From Robbsia sp. KACC 23696 (GTDB lineage Bacteria; Pseudomonadota; Gammaproteobacteria; Burkholderiales; Burkholderiaceae): DNA of 64,000 bases. The translations under genes were made by a program, and so were the position numbers. The DNA is taken from contig NZ_CP156628.1 of assembly GCF_039852015.1 (NCBI RefSeq), forward strand, positions 496,001 through 560,000, in the 5' to 3' direction. This document shows, piece by piece, positions 43,082-54,089 of the stretch (within the stretch, counting starts at the first letter, position 1; each line of letters opens with the position of its first letter). A model generated the notes under the pieces. That model ran no database searches, was not told the origin of the DNA, and saw only the letters and a program-made list of their open reading frames with translations.

Positions 43082-44767
43082 TCAGGCAGTCTCTTTCAAA
43101 ATACGGTCGGCGGCAGTGTCGATATCGACGCCGCCGCACAGTAAGGCATTTTCGTGGCGCTGGGTGTTCCAACCATACAGGTCGTAGTGGCCAGGATGCT
43201 GGGCGATCAAGGTAAATTCACGCGTGACGGCAGACGCGCAGCGCCGCTCGCATCCGCTGAGATGCACCGCGATGCTCGCCCGTCGGTCCACTGGCAGTGC
43301 CGCGAGCCGCGCGGCCATCTTCAGCGCGTCCGCCTTGGTGTCGGCGTGGGATTTCGCGCATCCCGTGCTGCCGGCACAAGCATGCAGGCGCGTGATCGGT
43401 GCGTCGGCATCGACGATCCAACCGGCGTCGCGTGCCGCGTCCGCTGCCTGCTGCGTCGATCCCGCATCCTCCACCATCAGGTTCGGGACGATGACGCCGT
43501 GCCAAGGGGTCACGCGAACGGTACCATCGCCGAAGCGTTGGCACAGCGCGGCAAGCGAATCGAGTTGCGTCGGGCTTACGCGCCCGAGTGCGCTGTGTAG
43601 CCCCAAGGCGACGCGATCGGTTTGTGTCGCCATGCAGCCGGTGCCCGGTATTGCACGCGCTTGCGCAATCTGTCCGATATGGCGCGCCGATTCCGCGTTT
43701 GGCCGCGGGCGACGCCACTGCGTCAGCCAGTCGGGACGCCAGGGTGTCAGCCCGACGACGGAAAGGGCCGTCTCGGCAAAGGCGTATCGCGCGGTGAGAT
43801 CGGACGCTGCCAGCACGTCACGTAATCGGGCCGCCGTGCGACCTTCGCCGTCGCGCGCCGTGCCGGCGGCGCGGCACGCGAGGAAATGCGTGACGAGCGC
43901 ATCGATCGCGAGCGGCACATCGCGCGCGCGGAGCAAACCGATCGCGACATCGGCATGCGCCTCGGACGGCGAACGTGGCAATCCGTCGGTTTCGCGCGTG
44001 TTCTCGGATGGAATCGACGATGCGAGTCCAAAGGCGCACCACACCGCGTCCGCCTCGACGTCGTGGGCTTCGCCTGCGCCGGGAATAGCGTCGTCGCGCG
44101 TATCCACGGCACTGAACCAGATGTCGTGGTGATGTCCCAGCACCGTCAGCGCTTCGCCGCCGTCGATCTGGATCGCGAATTTAGCGGATAACGGCGTACG
44201 CTGCGTCAGCATGCCATGCGTCATGCGCCGCGTCAGTCGCGCTAACGCTTCCGTGAGCAAGGGGCGCGTATCCACCCGCATCGACGGATCGATACCGGCG
44301 CTCGGACTGATCAGGATGTTTCGAACCGCGTCGATGTCTGCGTGTTGCGCGGCGTGATGCGGCGCAGGCGTGCCGCTGGCCGCTGCGTGGGATTCCTGCG
44401 GCGAGCGCATCGACGAAGATGGCCCGAGTCCGGCGGCCATCAGTAAGGCGATCAAATCCGCGGGCGCATCGGTGAGGCCAGGACCGGCGACACCGGGGCC
44501 GCCGATGCCCCGCAACTGCAGATTGGCGCGATTCGTCAATTCGATGATGCCGTTACCGAACGTCCGGCTGGCGTGCGCAATGCTGCGGGCCTGCGCGGCG
44601 CTCAGCATGCCCCCCGGTAAGCGAATACGGCAGATACCGCCATCCAGCGCCGGCGCAATCCGCATCATTCCCGGGCATGCGTCCGCCCGCGGCGGCAACG
44701 GCGGCGCGGCGGAGGGGGGAGCAAGGGCGACTTGCGGGTTTAGGGTAGGACACAAGACAAGCGGCAT
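43082..44767 (-). CDS. cobG: Precorrin-3B synthase
   Basis: A 561-residue sulfite/nitrite-reductase-like iron-sulfur monooxygenase that converts precorrin-3A to precorrin-3B using oxygen, the marker of the aerobic pathway. Near the N-terminus: 'CPGMMRIAPALDGGICRIRLPGGMLSAAQARSIA' and 'IIELTNRANLQLRGI'. In the second half: 'VRVTPWHGVIVPNL', then the cluster ligands in 'LHACAGSTGCAKSHADTK' and 'HLSGCERRCASAV'. It is longer than the usual 400-450 because of Ala/Ser-rich loops near residues 135-160 and 240-285. The frame is open upstream to 45004, but the ATG at 44767 fits the family start. It heads the minus-strand cob operon. Confidence 0.92.
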   Translation of the reverse strand: MPLVLCPTLNPQVALAPPSAAPPLPPRADACPGMMRIAPALDGGICRIRLPGGMLSAAQARSIAHASRTFGNGIIELTNRANLQLRGIGGPGVAGPGLTDAPADLIALLMAAGLGPSSSMRSPQESHAAASGTPAPHHAAQHADIDAVRNILISPSAGIDPSMRVDTRPLLTEALARLTRRMTHGMLTQRTPLSAKFAIQIDGGEALTVLGHHHDIWFSAVDTRDDAIPGAGEAHDVEADAVWCAFGLASSIPSENTRETDGLPRSPSEAHADVAIGLLRARDVPLAIDALVTHFLACRAAGTARDGEGRTAARLRDVLAASDLTARYAFAETALSVVGLTPWRPDWLTQWRRPRPNAESARHIGQIAQARAIPGTGCMATQTDRVALGLHSALGRVSPTQLDSLAALCQRFGDGTVRVTPWHGVIVPNLMVEDAGSTQQAADAARDAGWIVDADAPITRLHACAGSTGCAKSHADTKADALKMAARLAALPVDRRASIAVHLSGCERRCASAVTREFTLIAQHPGHYDLYGWNTQRHENALLCGGVDIDTAADRILKETA

Positions 44768-45046
44768 CACATCAGAAATACGGGGCCTTGGCGCCCAGAT
44801 ACCAGACTTAACGGGGCGGACGGGACGGCAGCGGCCCCTATTATACGCAGCGGACTGGCCGCCTTCCGCATTCCGCACCGCCCCCGCGAAGCGGTTCGAC
44901 GGGCGGTGAGAGCGGGGGACGCGGGCAGGGGCGTGGGGGGCGCGGCGTCGCCCGCCGGCGCCGTTGCCCGCGCCCCCCGCGCCGATCGGCTGGTCGAACG
45001 ACATAGGACGGCCGCGACAGCGCTGATGCGCATTACAATGGCAGCG

Positions 45047-46393
45047 ATGAACACGTGTGACGACAAGCTAGCAATGGATAGGTCCGCGCCAACGGCGTGG
45101 TTGACGGTGGTGGGCATCGGCGAGAGCGGCTATGCCGGACTCGACCGGGCGCCGCGTCAAGCCCTGTGGGCGGCCGAGCATATCGTCGGCGGCGCGCGGC
45201 ACCTCGCGCTGCTGCCGGCGCGTCTGCGCGCCCGCGGTCGACTCTGGCCGAGCCCGTTCTCGCTAGCGCCCTTGCATGCGCTGCAAGGGCAGCGCGTGGT
45301 CGCCCTCGCGTCCGGCGATCCGATGTGGTTCGGCGTGGGCGCTGCGATTTCGCGTGCTTTCGAACCGGCGAGCTACACGATATGGCCTGCGGTCTCGTCG
45401 ATCGCCCTGGCTGCCGCGCGTCTTGGCTGGCCGCTCGACGGCGTGACGACCTTGTCCTTGGTCGGGCGTCCGCTCAGTGCCTTGCATGCGGTGTTGTACG
45501 CCGACGAACGGGTGATCGTGCTGAGCGCCGATGCCACGACGCCGGCTGCCGTGGCCAGGCTGTTGACCTCGCGGGGCTTCGGCGCGAGCATGATGACGAT
45601 CTGCTCCTGCCTGGGCGGTCCGCGCGAGCACCAGTTCTCGGTTCGCGCCGATGCGTGGCAGGACGACGATAGCGCCCACGTCGATCCCCTGAACGTCATT
45701 GGCGTGCACTGTGTGCGTGCGGAACACAGCCGTATCGAGGGGACGTGCGTCGATGCGCCGCAGGAGTGGGGCGTGACGCCAGGCTTGCCCGACGCGTTAT
45801 TCGCGCATGATGGCCAGTTGACCAAGCGCGAACAGCGCGCGGTGACGTTGGCGCATCTGGCCCCGCGTCCGGGTGAGGTGCTATGGGACGTCGGGGCGGG
45901 CAGCGGCTCGATTGGTATCGAATGGATGCGCGCGCACCGACGCTGCCACGCCATCGCGATCGAGGCGAACGCGACGCGGCAAGGTTTGATCGTCGAGAAT
46001 CGCGATCGCTTCGGCGTGCCCACCTTGGCGCTGATCCGTGGCGCGGCGCCTGAGGCCTTGGCGAATCTGCCCGCGCCTGACGCGATTTTCATCGGTGGCG
46101 GACTGACCGTGCCGGATGTGCTGCCCCGATGCTGGGATGCCTTGCGTCCCGGAGGACGGCTCGTTGCAAATGCGGTGACGCTGCAAAGCGAAGCCTTGCT
46201 GATGGACTGGCACGGCCGCCACGGGGGGACGTTGGTGAAATTAGCGGTGTCGCACGCGGCACCGCTGGGCGGCTTCGACGTGTGGCGTGGTGCCCTGCCA
46301 TTAACGATGTGGGTGGTCACGAAAGGCCGCGCTGCCACCGACACCCCGGCGCGATCGTCCGCGAACGTGCCGAAGGACCGTGCCGATGCGTAA
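45047..46393 (+). CDS. cobL: Precorrin-6Y C5,15-methyltransferase (decarboxylating), CbiE-CbiT fusion
   Basis: A 448-residue bifunctional enzyme that methylates C5 and C15 and decarboxylates the C12 side chain. The N-terminal CbiE half has '[31 protein letters not shown]', '[18 protein letters not shown]' and '[23 protein letters not shown]'. The C-terminal CbiT half has '[43 protein letters not shown]' (SAM site) and '[38 protein letters not shown]'. Several in-frame ATGs exist (45026, 45038, 45047, 45074) and none has a clear ribosome site, so the start is uncertain. It is divergent from cobG and heads cobL-cbiD-cobK-cobM. Confidence 0.92.
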   Translation: MNTCDDKLAMDRSAPTAWLTVVGIGESGYAGLDRAPRQALWAAEHIVGGARHLALLPARLRARGRLWPSPFSLAPLHALQGQRVVALASGDPMWFGVGAAISRAFEPASYTIWPAVSSIALAAARLGWPLDGVTTLSLVGRPLSALHAVLYADERVIVLSADATTPAAVARLLTSRGFGASMMTICSCLGGPREHQFSVRADAWQDDDSAHVDPLNVIGVHCVRAEHSRIEGTCVDAPQEWGVTPGLPDALFAHDGQLTKREQRAVTLAHLAPRPGEVLWDVGAGSGSIGIEWMRAHRRCHAIAIEANATRQGLIVENRDRFGVPTLALIRGAAPEALANLPAPDAIFIGGGLTVPDVLPRCWDALRPGGRLVANAVTLQSEALLMDWHGRHGGTLVKLAVSHAAPLGGFDVWRGALPLTMWVVTKGRAATDTPARSSANVPKDRADA

Positions 46394-47666
46394 GGAGTTG
46401 GAGGAGATTCCGACCCGGGATGGCAGCGCCGCCGGCGCGCAGGCCTTGCGCACCGGCCTGACCACGGGGAGTTGCGCGACGGCGGCGACGAGCGCCGCGG
46501 CACGGTTGCTGTTGAGCGGTGGCAATGCCCATGATGCCCCGGACAGCATCGAGATCGTGCTGCCGAAAGGGCAGCATGTGACGATGCCGATCGCGTATTG
46601 CCGCCTTCTGTCCGACACGCCCGACGGACCCCGGCAGGCGCAGGCCGGCGTCGTCAAGGACGCGGGCGACGATCCCGATGTGACGCACGGCGCCGTGGTG
46701 TTTGTCGCGCTTCGTCTGCGCACGGAGCCGGGGGTGTCGTTCGAAGCCGGCCCGGGAGTGGGTACCGTCACGCGCGCGGGTCTGGCCTTGCCGATCGGCG
46801 AGCCGGCGATCAATCCGGTACCGCGAACGATGATCCGCAGCCATCTGCAAAGCATCGCGAAGGAACACGGCTATTGCGGCGGTTTTGTCGTATCCGTGGG
46901 CGTGGAGGGCGGGGCGGAACTGGCCTTGAAGACGATGAATCCTCGCCTGGGAATCGTCGGCGGTCTGTCGATACTCGGCACGACGGGTATCGTGCGCCCG
47001 TTTTCCTGTTCCGCGTATATCGCGTCGATCCATCAAGGCATCGATGTCGCGCGGGCAAACGGTCAAGTCCATCTGGCCGCCTGCACCGGCAATACCAGCG
47101 AGGCGCTCGCGCGCGCACGTTACGGTTTGCCCGACATGGCGTTGGTGGAAATGGGCGATTTTGCCGGCGCCGTGCTGAAGCATGTGCGGCGTACCGGTCA
47201 TGCGGCCGCAGTGACACTGCCGTTTCCGGATAAGGCCGGAATGCAATCGATTCCCGCCCAGCCCTTGCATCGTCTGAGCCTGGTTGGGGGATTCGGTAAG
47301 TTCAGCAAGCTCGCGGCCGGGCATCTGGACCTGCATAGCAAACAATCGTCGGTCGATCTGGGCCGGCTTGCGCAATGGTGTGTCGATGACGCGTCGTGGG
47401 CCGATGACACACTGTCTGGCGTCGTCGATGCGGCGGAGCGTCGCGGACGTCTCGGGCAGGCCATCTTGCAGGCGAATACCAGCCTGGAGGCGTTGGCTCT
47501 TGCGCAGGAAGCCGGCGTGGCACTCGGCGATATCGTCTGCATCAAGGCACTCGCCCATGTCCGCGACGTCATCGGCGATGGCCGTCTCGCGCTCGATGTC
47601 GTGGCGATCGATCGCCGCGGGCAGGTAGTCGGTCAGGCAAGCGAGGCGGCGCATGCGACCCCTTGA
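46386..47666 (+). CDS. cbiD: CbiD-type precorrin-5B C1-methyltransferase
   Basis: A 426-residue CbiD protein that methylates C1 of the ring; it stands in for CobF, which is absent from the window. Diagnostic text: '[25 protein letters not shown]', '[52 protein letters not shown]', '[47 protein letters not shown]' and '[23 protein letters not shown]'. ATG 46386 overlaps the cobL stop by eight bases, with AAGGA nine bases upstream; a GTG at 46380 is too close to that site. Confidence 0.95.
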   Translation: MRKELEEIPTRDGSAAGAQALRTGLTTGSCATAATSAAARLLLSGGNAHDAPDSIEIVLPKGQHVTMPIAYCRLLSDTPDGPRQAQAGVVKDAGDDPDVTHGAVVFVALRLRTEPGVSFEAGPGVGTVTRAGLALPIGEPAINPVPRTMIRSHLQSIAKEHGYCGGFVVSVGVEGGAELALKTMNPRLGIVGGLSILGTTGIVRPFSCSAYIASIHQGIDVARANGQVHLAACTGNTSEALARARYGLPDMALVEMGDFAGAVLKHVRRTGHAAAVTLPFPDKAGMQSIPAQPLHRLSLVGGFGKFSKLAAGHLDLHSKQSSVDLGRLAQWCVDDASWADDTLSGVVDAAERRGRLGQAILQANTSLEALALAQEAGVALGDIVCIKALAHVRDVIGDGRLALDVVAIDRRGQVVGQASEAAHATP

Positions 47667-48681
47667 TCCATCCCACGCAACGTCGCCCCGTATCGTCTTC
47701 TCGCGCGATACGGCACTGCGGATCTTGTTGCTAGGCGGGACGGGGGACGCGCTGGCGATTGCCCGACAACTGGGGCGCGACGATTGCTACAGCATTGCCG
47801 GCTTGGGCGGTCGGCCGCTGGACCTGTCTTGCAGTGTCCGCGAGGGCGGTTTCGGTGGCGTGGACGGCTTGACGCAGACACTGCTGTCCGGGGCATATGG
47901 CCTGCTGATCGATGCCACCCATCCGTATGCGGCCCGGATCAGCGCGAATGCATTGGCTGCCGCCACGCACTGTCGCTTACCCTATTGGCGCTTGGAAAGA
48001 CCGGCATGGACCGCGACGTCGGCGGATCGCTGGATCGATGTCGACGACTGGCCGCAGACGCGCGAGGCGGTCAGTGCTTTTCGTCGGCCGCTATGGACCT
48101 TGGGACGCGAGCCCTTGGCGCATACCGATGCCGCCTCGTACGGACAGCATTGGTTCGTGCGCTGTCTGCCCGGGACGGCGGCGCGGCACGCTGAGGGGCG
48201 CGGCGATGCACAGACGCCCAAGCAAGCGAGCGATCGCGCGGCCGTCCTCGACGACTTTTCGGTCGACACCGATTATGGCAAGTTGGTGGGGAGCGCGGCG
48301 TTGCCGCCACGCATCACGGTGCTGCCCGCGCGCGGTCCGTTCACGCTGACATCCGAACGCGCGTTGATCGCGTCGCTCGGCATCGACGTGATCGTCAGCA
48401 AGAACAGTGGCGGTAGCGCGACCGATGCCAAGCTGCAAGCGGCCCGTGAGCTTGGGCTGCCGATCATCATGCGCCGCCGTCCGCCGGCGCCATGGGAAAA
48501 CGTCTCCGATAGCGGCGGGCCGTCGCCGGGTGAAAACGCCGCATCGTCTGCTTCACCACGCGATACGTCCGAGATCGGCACGCAGGCGGCCGACCACTTC
48601 GCAGACCAGTATCGTCGGCCCGTGCGTGTTTTCGATTCGGCCGAGGCCGTATTGCACGCGCTCCCACCCCGTTCAACGTAA
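47653..48681 (+). CDS. cobK: Precorrin-6A reductase
   Basis: A 342-residue NADPH-dependent reductase of the CobK/CbiJ family that reduces the C18-C19 double bond of precorrin-6A. Motifs: '[17 protein letters not shown]', '[36 protein letters not shown]', '[19 protein letters not shown]' and '[34 protein letters not shown]'. Two Ala/Ser/Asp-rich insertions, near residues 175-195 and 285-312, make it longer than the usual 250. ATG 47653 overlaps the cbiD stop by 14 bases. Confidence 0.93.
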   Translation: MRPLDPSHATSPRIVFSRDTALRILLLGGTGDALAIARQLGRDDCYSIAGLGGRPLDLSCSVREGGFGGVDGLTQTLLSGAYGLLIDATHPYAARISANALAAATHCRLPYWRLERPAWTATSADRWIDVDDWPQTREAVSAFRRPLWTLGREPLAHTDAASYGQHWFVRCLPGTAARHAEGRGDAQTPKQASDRAAVLDDFSVDTDYGKLVGSAALPPRITVLPARGPFTLTSERALIASLGIDVIVSKNSGGSATDAKLQAARELGLPIIMRRRPPAPWENVSDSGGPSPGENAASSASPRDTSEIGTQAADHFADQYRRPVRVFDSAEAVLHALPPRST

Positions 48682-48691
48682 TCGACACCGC

Positions 48692-49417
48692 ATGACAATC
48701 TATTTCATTGGCGCCGGCCCCGGCGACCCCGAGCTGGTGACGGTGAAGGGACAGCGTCTGATACGCGCCTGCCCGGTCATTCTTTACGCCGGATCCCTGG
48801 TGCCGGAAGCGGTGCTGGACGGCCACACTGCCCACACCGTCATTGACAGCGCGTCGCTGACGCTCGACGAGATCGTGGCGATCCTGACGGCGGCCGATGC
48901 TCGCGGCGAGGATGTGGCGCGTGTGCATTCGGGCGATCCATCGCTCTATGGCGCGATCGGGGAGCAGATCCGGCGCCTTGACGCGCTCGGCGTCACCTGG
49001 GAAATCATTCCCGGTGTGACGGCTACCGCGGCAAGTGCCGCCGCGCTTGGCGCCGAATTGACGCTACCCGGGATCTCGCAAACGGTGATCTTGACGCGTT
49101 ATGCGCGAAAGACGGCGATGCCGGAGGGAGAGTCGCTCGCCGAGCTTGCACAACATCGGGCCACGCTGGCAATCCATCTGGGCGTCCGACATCTTGCCGA
49201 GATCGTCCCGATCCTCACGCCGCACTATGGTTCGGACTGCCCGGTGGCGATCGTGTACCGCGCCAGTTGGCCCGACCAACATATCGTCCGCGGCACGTTG
49301 GCGGATATCGTCGATCGTGCCGCATCGACATCGCTGCAACGTACCGCATTGATCGTCGTCGGAAAGGTCCTAGATATGGAACATTTTACCGATTCGACGT
49401 TGTACCGTGCCGACTAG
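48692..49417 (+). CDS. cobM: Precorrin-4 C11-methyltransferase
   Basis: A 241-residue SAM methyltransferase (CobM/CbiF) that methylates C11 of precorrin-4. The start MTIYFIGAGPGDPELVTVKGQRLI is diagnostic, followed by 'VILYAGSLVPEAVL', 'VARVHSGDPSLYGAIGEQI', 'EIIPGVTATAASAAALGAELTLPGISQTVILTR' and 'LAIHLGVRHLAEIVPIL'. It lies ten bases after cobK and ends the plus-strand cob operon. The frame extends far upstream through cobK in another phase; ATG 48692 is the family start. Confidence 0.95.
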   Translation: MTIYFIGAGPGDPELVTVKGQRLIRACPVILYAGSLVPEAVLDGHTAHTVIDSASLTLDEIVAILTAADARGEDVARVHSGDPSLYGAIGEQIRRLDALGVTWEIIPGVTATAASAAALGAELTLPGISQTVILTRYARKTAMPEGESLAELAQHRATLAIHLGVRHLAEIVPILTPHYGSDCPVAIVYRASWPDQHIVRGTLADIVDRAASTSLQRTALIVVGKVLDMEHFTDSTLYRAD

Positions 49418-49638
49418 GGCCGTGTGCCGATCAAAATGGCGAACAGGCAAGCACTTAGAAGCGATTGTTTAGGCTGAATCTCATGATCGCTTAATCGTCG
49501 ATGAAGAATTTCTTGCATTGCACCGCCAGTGTTCGGTACTATTTACGTTGGCGGTCCGCGGTGTGAACGCGTGAGAACGCCACGGCGGGCCAGCACGTCG
49601 CTCGGACGGTTCCGGGCGCTTACGTAAAGGACCAAAAA

Positions 49639-50850
49639 ATGTCGAATGTCGGCAAGCGACGCTTCGCGCGTATCGATCGTCTCCCTCCGTATGTGTTCAA
49701 CATTACGGCGGAGTTGAAACTCGCGGCGCGTCGGCGCGGGGAAGATATCATCGACCTCAGCATGGGCAATCCGGACGGACCCACGCCTCCCCATATCGTC
49801 GAGAAATTGGCGGAAGTGGCACGGCGCCCGGATACGCATGGCTATTCGTCGTCGAAAGGGATACCGCGACTGCGCCGAGCGATCGCGCATTGGTATCACG
49901 ATCGATATGACGTGGAGATCGATTCCGACAGTGAAGCGATCGTGACGATCGGTTCGAAGGAAGGGCTGGCGCATTTGATGCTGGCGACGCTGGATCGGGG
50001 CGATACGGTCCTGGTCCCGGATCCCAGCTATCCGATTCACATCTACGGTGCGGTCATCGCCGGCGCGGATATCCGTTCCGTGCCGATGGCGCCCGGGATC
50101 GACTTTTTCGAGGAACTGGAAAAAGCGATTCGCGGCAGCTATCCCAAGCCGAAGATGATGATTTTGGGCTTCCCGTCGAACCCGACTGCGCAGTGCGTGG
50201 AACTGGATTTCTTCGAGCGCGTGATTGCCCTGGCCCGTAAGCACGACATCTTTGTCGTGCATGATCTGGCTTACGCGGACATCGTTTTCGATGGCTGGAA
50301 GGCGCCGTCGATCATGCAGGTGCCTGGCGCCAAGGATATCGCCGTCGAGTTTTTCACGCTGTCGAAAAGCTATAACATGGCCGGCTGGCGGATTGGTTTC
50401 ATGGTCGGTAACCCGGAACTTGTCGCGGCGCTTGCCCGTATCAAGAGCTATCACGATTACGGCACGTTCACGCCGCTGCAGGTTGCCGCGATTGCCGCGC
50501 TCGAGGGTGACCAACAGTGCGTCAAGGATATCGCCGCGCAGTATCAGCGTCGCCGCGATGTGTTGGTGAAGGGCCTCTGCGAGGCAGGCTGGCCGGTGGA
50601 GAAACCGAAGGCCTCGATGTATGTCTGGGCACGTATTCCAGACGCCTACCGTGCAATGGGTTCGCTTGCCTTCGCCACCTTGCTACTCGAAAAGGCCAAG
50701 GTTTGTGTGTCGCCGGGGGTGGGATTTGGCGATTATGGCGATGACTATGTCCGTTTCGCGCTGATCGAAAATGAATCGCGTATCCGGCAGGCGATCCGCG
50801 GCATTCGCGGAATGCTCAAGGCAGATATTACCGACAATATCCACGCCTAA
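49639..50850 (+). CDS. alaC: Class I/II PLP aminotransferase, AlaC-like
   Basis: A 403-residue aminotransferase most like the alanine-forming AlaC (glutamate-pyruvate) group. Its beginning '[43 protein letters not shown]' is characteristic, and the PLP lysine sits in '[21 protein letters not shown]'. Other fold-type I landmarks are '[12 protein letters not shown]', '[12 protein letters not shown]' and '[19 protein letters not shown]'. AAGGA lies eight bases before the ATG. It stands alone; the 221 bases upstream hold no other gene. The role is presumed amino acid synthesis. The cobalamin neighbourhood could suggest another amino-acceptor, but nothing in the sequence supports that. Confidence 0.9.
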   Translation: MSNVGKRRFARIDRLPPYVFNITAELKLAARRRGEDIIDLSMGNPDGPTPPHIVEKLAEVARRPDTHGYSSSKGIPRLRRAIAHWYHDRYDVEIDSDSEAIVTIGSKEGLAHLMLATLDRGDTVLVPDPSYPIHIYGAVIAGADIRSVPMAPGIDFFEELEKAIRGSYPKPKMMILGFPSNPTAQCVELDFFERVIALARKHDIFVVHDLAYADIVFDGWKAPSIMQVPGAKDIAVEFFTLSKSYNMAGWRIGFMVGNPELVAALARIKSYHDYGTFTPLQVAAIAALEGDQQCVKDIAAQYQRRRDVLVKGLCEAGWPVEKPKASMYVWARIPDAYRAMGSLAFATLLLEKAKVCVSPGVGFGDYGDDYVRFALIENESRIRQAIRGIRGMLKADITDNIHA

Positions 50851-51012
50851 TCCGGCAGGACGATGTCTCTGCTGAGACATCGCCTCCTATTGATCGCCGC
50901 TTACATCAGATTTTTTGTGCTGCGTCCGGCCGCATGACGAGCCGCGACTTGCGTCTACGCTAGACCGCTCTGTGCGGTCGTAAAATTCCGTAATAAACCC
51001 GTTCATAAAACA

Positions 51013-51049
51013 AAAACGGCGCAAACCCGGTAGGGAACTGTGCCGTTTT
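51013..51049. terminator. Bidirectional terminator between alaC and the TetR gene
   Basis: Stem AAAACGGCGCA (51013-51023) pairs with TGTGCCGTTTT (51039-51049), 11 pairs including one G-U, with a 15-base loop and A-rich and T-rich flanks on both sides. It serves the two converging genes. The rest of the 321-base gap (50851-51171) shows no gene. Confidence 0.7.
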
Positions 51050-51171
51050 GTCTTGTACAAACGTTTGCTTACTACGGTCGCTCTGTCGCGCGCTCCGGAC
51101 CGGGCAGAGAGTTGTTGTACTTTCAGGTATTCCCTGTCCGAAAACAGATTCAACGCGGCGCGAGTTGAAAA

Positions 51172-51741
51172 TCAAGCGCTAACCGTCATTGCCTCGACCT
51201 GCAGCAGGGACTTCACTGCGTTCCAGGCATCGCTTGCCGCGCCGACACGGCCGGTGAGTTGCGCTTGGAGCGTCGCCCCGTCGAGCATCATCACGACGAT
51301 CGGGGCCAGCGCGCTGGCGCGCTCGTCACCGGCGATTTCCGCAATGATCTTCTCGATCGTCGCCGTCAGCTCTTGCTTCTGAGAGACGGTAACCGTATGA
51401 ATTTGCGTGCCCTTATCGGCGAACTCGGACGCGGCATGCGCGAACAGGCTGCCCGAGAAGGCTTCGCTGCCGAACCAGCGCGTATGCCAGTTGAAAACGC
51501 GTTCGAGCGCTTCCATCGGGCTCGCCGCAGCTGCGATGTCCGCGTTGAGCTGGTCCGCGAGAACCTTTTTCTGGAATCGAAGCACTTCGACGACCAAATC
51601 TCCCTTGGACGGGAAATATCGGTACATCGTCATTTTCGACACGTTTGATTTGGCGATGATCCAGTCCACGCCGACCGCATGAAATCCGTGGCGACCGAAA
51701 AGTATCGTGGCGGTATCGAGTATTTGTTGGCGCTTATCCAT
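51172..51741 (-). CDS. TetR-family transcriptional regulator
   Basis: A 189-residue TetR regulator. The helix-turn-helix is 'QQILDTATILFGRHGFHAVGVDWIIAKSNVSKMTMYRYFPSKGDLVVEVL' (residues 5-53); the rest is a helical ligand domain. ATG 51741 was chosen over a TTG at 51756. No structural gene is directly divergent or co-directional: arnT starts 630 bases away on the other strand. Its target is therefore unclear; a distant gene or arnT are both possible. Confidence 0.88.
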   Translation of the reverse strand: MDKRQQILDTATILFGRHGFHAVGVDWIIAKSNVSKMTMYRYFPSKGDLVVEVLRFQKKVLADQLNADIAAAASPMEALERVFNWHTRWFGSEAFSGSLFAHAASEFADKGTQIHTVTVSQKQELTATIEKIIAEIAGDERASALAPIVVMMLDGATLQAQLTGRVGAASDAWNAVKSLLQVEAMTVSA

Positions 51742-52370
51742 GATCTCAGAACCCAACTGTCTGTTATGGATCTATTATACGATTCAAATCCGATTTGTAA
51801 ATTGTCGACAGGCTTATTTTCTATAACAGGTGCGGGGTTGGCGCCACATTTTCCGAATAGACCAGGCGATATTTGTCGTCGCACCAAGAATTGTTGTCGA
51901 TGCAGGTACATGTCGCCTGATGTTACCGAATGTTATGTCACCTGATAATCACTTACGTATGATGAATCATATATACGAATGGTGATTTCGCGCAGTACCA
52001 TTCCGTATCCAAATTCGAGACAATCGGTTGTTTACCAATAAGACTTATTCTTATTTCCGCGCAGAATGGTTCGCGAATAGAACACAATTTTTCACGATAT
52101 GTTTCATTAAACATAGCCGTGTTATGGATTTTGCAAGGAAGGCGCGGGCGATAATGTAATCATCGTATGAATAAAATCGCTGCCTTGGCTTATTTTCCAG
52201 GATGGCATTTATCGGCCTCGTCGGGCCGGACGCCGGCACGTCGTCGCGGGGCAGATGCGGCGCGGTGCGCCTGTGCGGGTGGGGTATCATGCGCCGCAGG
52301 GGTCCCAGGTGCGTGGGCGTCGAATCGTCATCGATCGAGCGCTGCGCCCGAGTTTCGATATTCAAGTGAT
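51742..52370. other. 629-base gap between TetR and arnT genes
   Basis: The left two thirds are AT-rich with no plausible frame. A 17-base near-palindrome, CGATAATGTAATCATCG (52149-52165), lies about 205 bases before the arnT start and could be a regulator site. The GC-rich right third is open in the arnT frame from 52167, but its composition and lack of family similarity argue against translation. Confidence 0.45.
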
Positions 52371-54041
52371 ATGCAAGCCAATCCGTCTCTTCGTCCGCCG
52401 CTATCGCGCGGCACCGTGCTGCTGCTGTTGATCGCGTTCGCGCTGATCTGGTTCATCCCGCTGGGCATGCGGCATCTGATCCCGACCGACGAAGGGCGGT
52501 ATGCGGAGATGGCGCGGGAGATGTTCGTGACCGGGGACTGGATCACGCCCCGGTACAACGGCTATAAGTATTTCGAGAAGCCGCCGTTGCAGACCTGGGC
52601 GAATGCGCTGACGTTTGCGGCGTTCGGCGTGGGCGAGTGGCAAGCGCGGTTGTATACGGCACTGACGGGCTTTGTGGGGATCTTCGTCGTCGGCTTCACG
52701 GGAGCGCGTCTTTTCGGGGCGCTGGCCGGTTGGAGTGCGGCCCTGGTCATGGCCGCGGCACCGTACTGGAATCTGATGGGGCACTTCAATGCGCTCGATA
52801 TGGGACTGTCATTCTGGATGACTGTTACCTTGTGCGCATTGCTGCTGGCGCAGCGCGACACGATGACACGCGCGGGCCGACGCGGCTGGATGTGGCTGTC
52901 GTGGGCCGGCATGGCCATGGCGATGCTGTCGAAGGGCTTGATCGGGATCCTGATCCCTGGCACGGTGCTGATCGTCTATATGGTCGTGGCGCGCGATTGG
53001 CGCGTGTTCCTGCGCATTCATCTGCCGTCGGGCCTGCTCGTTTTCCTGCTCCTCTGCGCGCCGTGGTTCGCGCTGGTGCAGCGAGACAATCCCGAGTTTT
53101 TTCACTTCTTCTTCATCGTCCAGCAGTTCGATCGCTATTTGACGCCGGATCAGAACCGCCCCGGACCGCTGTATTACTTCGTTCCGGTATTGCTGGTGGG
53201 GATGCTGCCGTGGCTGTCGCTGTTGCCTGGGTCGTTGCGAGGTCTGCTACGCGCGCCGCGTGAGGCAAATCGTTTTTCGCCGACATTGATGCTGGTGGTC
53301 TGGGCGGCGTTCATCTTTGTCTTCTTCAGCGCGTCGCATTCGAAACTGCCGTCCTATGTATTGCCGGTCGTGCCGGCGCTCGCCTTGTTGCTGGGGCGCG
53401 TGTTGCCGGACCTGTCGCCGCGCGGCTGGCGCTGGCATCTCGCGGGGTATGCCGTGCTGTTGTCGGCGGGAATCGTGGCGGCAGCCGTGTTTCTGCGGCG
53501 AATGGGATCGGACGACACGCCTAACGCGCTGTATGTCGCCTATACGAACTGGGCGTGGCTGGCGCTGGCCTGCGGGCTTGTCGGACTGTTGGCCGCCTGG
53601 CGTCTATCGCGGCGTTCGATGACAGCGTCCGTGCTGTCTTTTGTGGCCGGTTGGTGCGTGCTGGTGACGGTGGCCGGTACCGGGCACGAAGTGTTTGGCC
53701 GCTTCCGTTCCGGTGCCTTGCTGGCGCCGACTGTGAAGTCGGTCCTGGCAGGACTACCCGCCGACACGCCGTTCTATTCGGTGCATAAGCTGGATCACAC
53801 CTTCCCGTTCTATATCGGGCATACGATGATCATGGTGCGCGATCCTGACGAGCTTGCCTTTGGCGTAGCGCAGGCACCCGCCCAATGGGAGCCTACCGAC
53901 GCGGCGTTCACCGCAAGCTGGAATCACGATACGCACGCGTTGGCGTTGATGCCGCCGGGCGTGTATGCGGAATTCCAGCAAGCGCATCTGCCGATGACAG
54001 TGATTGCGCGCGACCCGTGGCGCGTCATCGTCGAAAAATAA
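52371..54041 (+). CDS. arnT: ArnT-type (GT83) membrane glycosyltransferase
   Basis: A 556-residue polytopic glycosyltransferase of the ArnT family, close to the usual 550. ArnT moves 4-amino-4-deoxy-L-arabinose from undecaprenyl phosphate to lipid A, which lowers affinity for polymyxin and host peptides. The first periplasmic loop carries the conserved 'LIPTDEGRYAEMAREMFVTGDWITPRYNGYKYFEKPPLQTW' (acidic DE and the EKPPL motif). 'FSASHSKLPSYVLPVVPALALLLG' is also typical, and about 12 helices are predicted by eye. No arnBCADEF genes adjoin it, so it is either an orphan ArnT or a relative adding another sugar. Start 52371 (MQANPSLRPP) is the family-like beginning. Confidence 0.85.
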   Translation: MQANPSLRPPLSRGTVLLLLIAFALIWFIPLGMRHLIPTDEGRYAEMAREMFVTGDWITPRYNGYKYFEKPPLQTWANALTFAAFGVGEWQARLYTALTGFVGIFVVGFTGARLFGALAGWSAALVMAAAPYWNLMGHFNALDMGLSFWMTVTLCALLLAQRDTMTRAGRRGWMWLSWAGMAMAMLSKGLIGILIPGTVLIVYMVVARDWRVFLRIHLPSGLLVFLLLCAPWFALVQRDNPEFFHFFFIVQQFDRYLTPDQNRPGPLYYFVPVLLVGMLPWLSLLPGSLRGLLRAPREANRFSPTLMLVVWAAFIFVFFSASHSKLPSYVLPVVPALALLLGRVLPDLSPRGWRWHLAGYAVLLSAGIVAAAVFLRRMGSDDTPNALYVAYTNWAWLALACGLVGLLAAWRLSRRSMTASVLSFVAGWCVLVTVAGTGHEVFGRFRSGALLAPTVKSVLAGLPADTPFYSVHKLDHTFPFYIGHTMIMVRDPDELAFGVAQAPAQWEPTDAAFTASWNHDTHALALMPPGVYAEFQQAHLPMTVIARDPWRVIVEK

Positions 54042-54089
54042 AGCCGGCGACGGCCGCCATCGCGAAACCGAGGGCTGTTCCGCGCGCGT

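Noticed and set aside
52167-52370. 68-residue N-terminal extension of ArnT
   Set aside because: Ala/Arg/Cys-rich, absent from the family, and it would precede the natural first membrane helix of ArnT.
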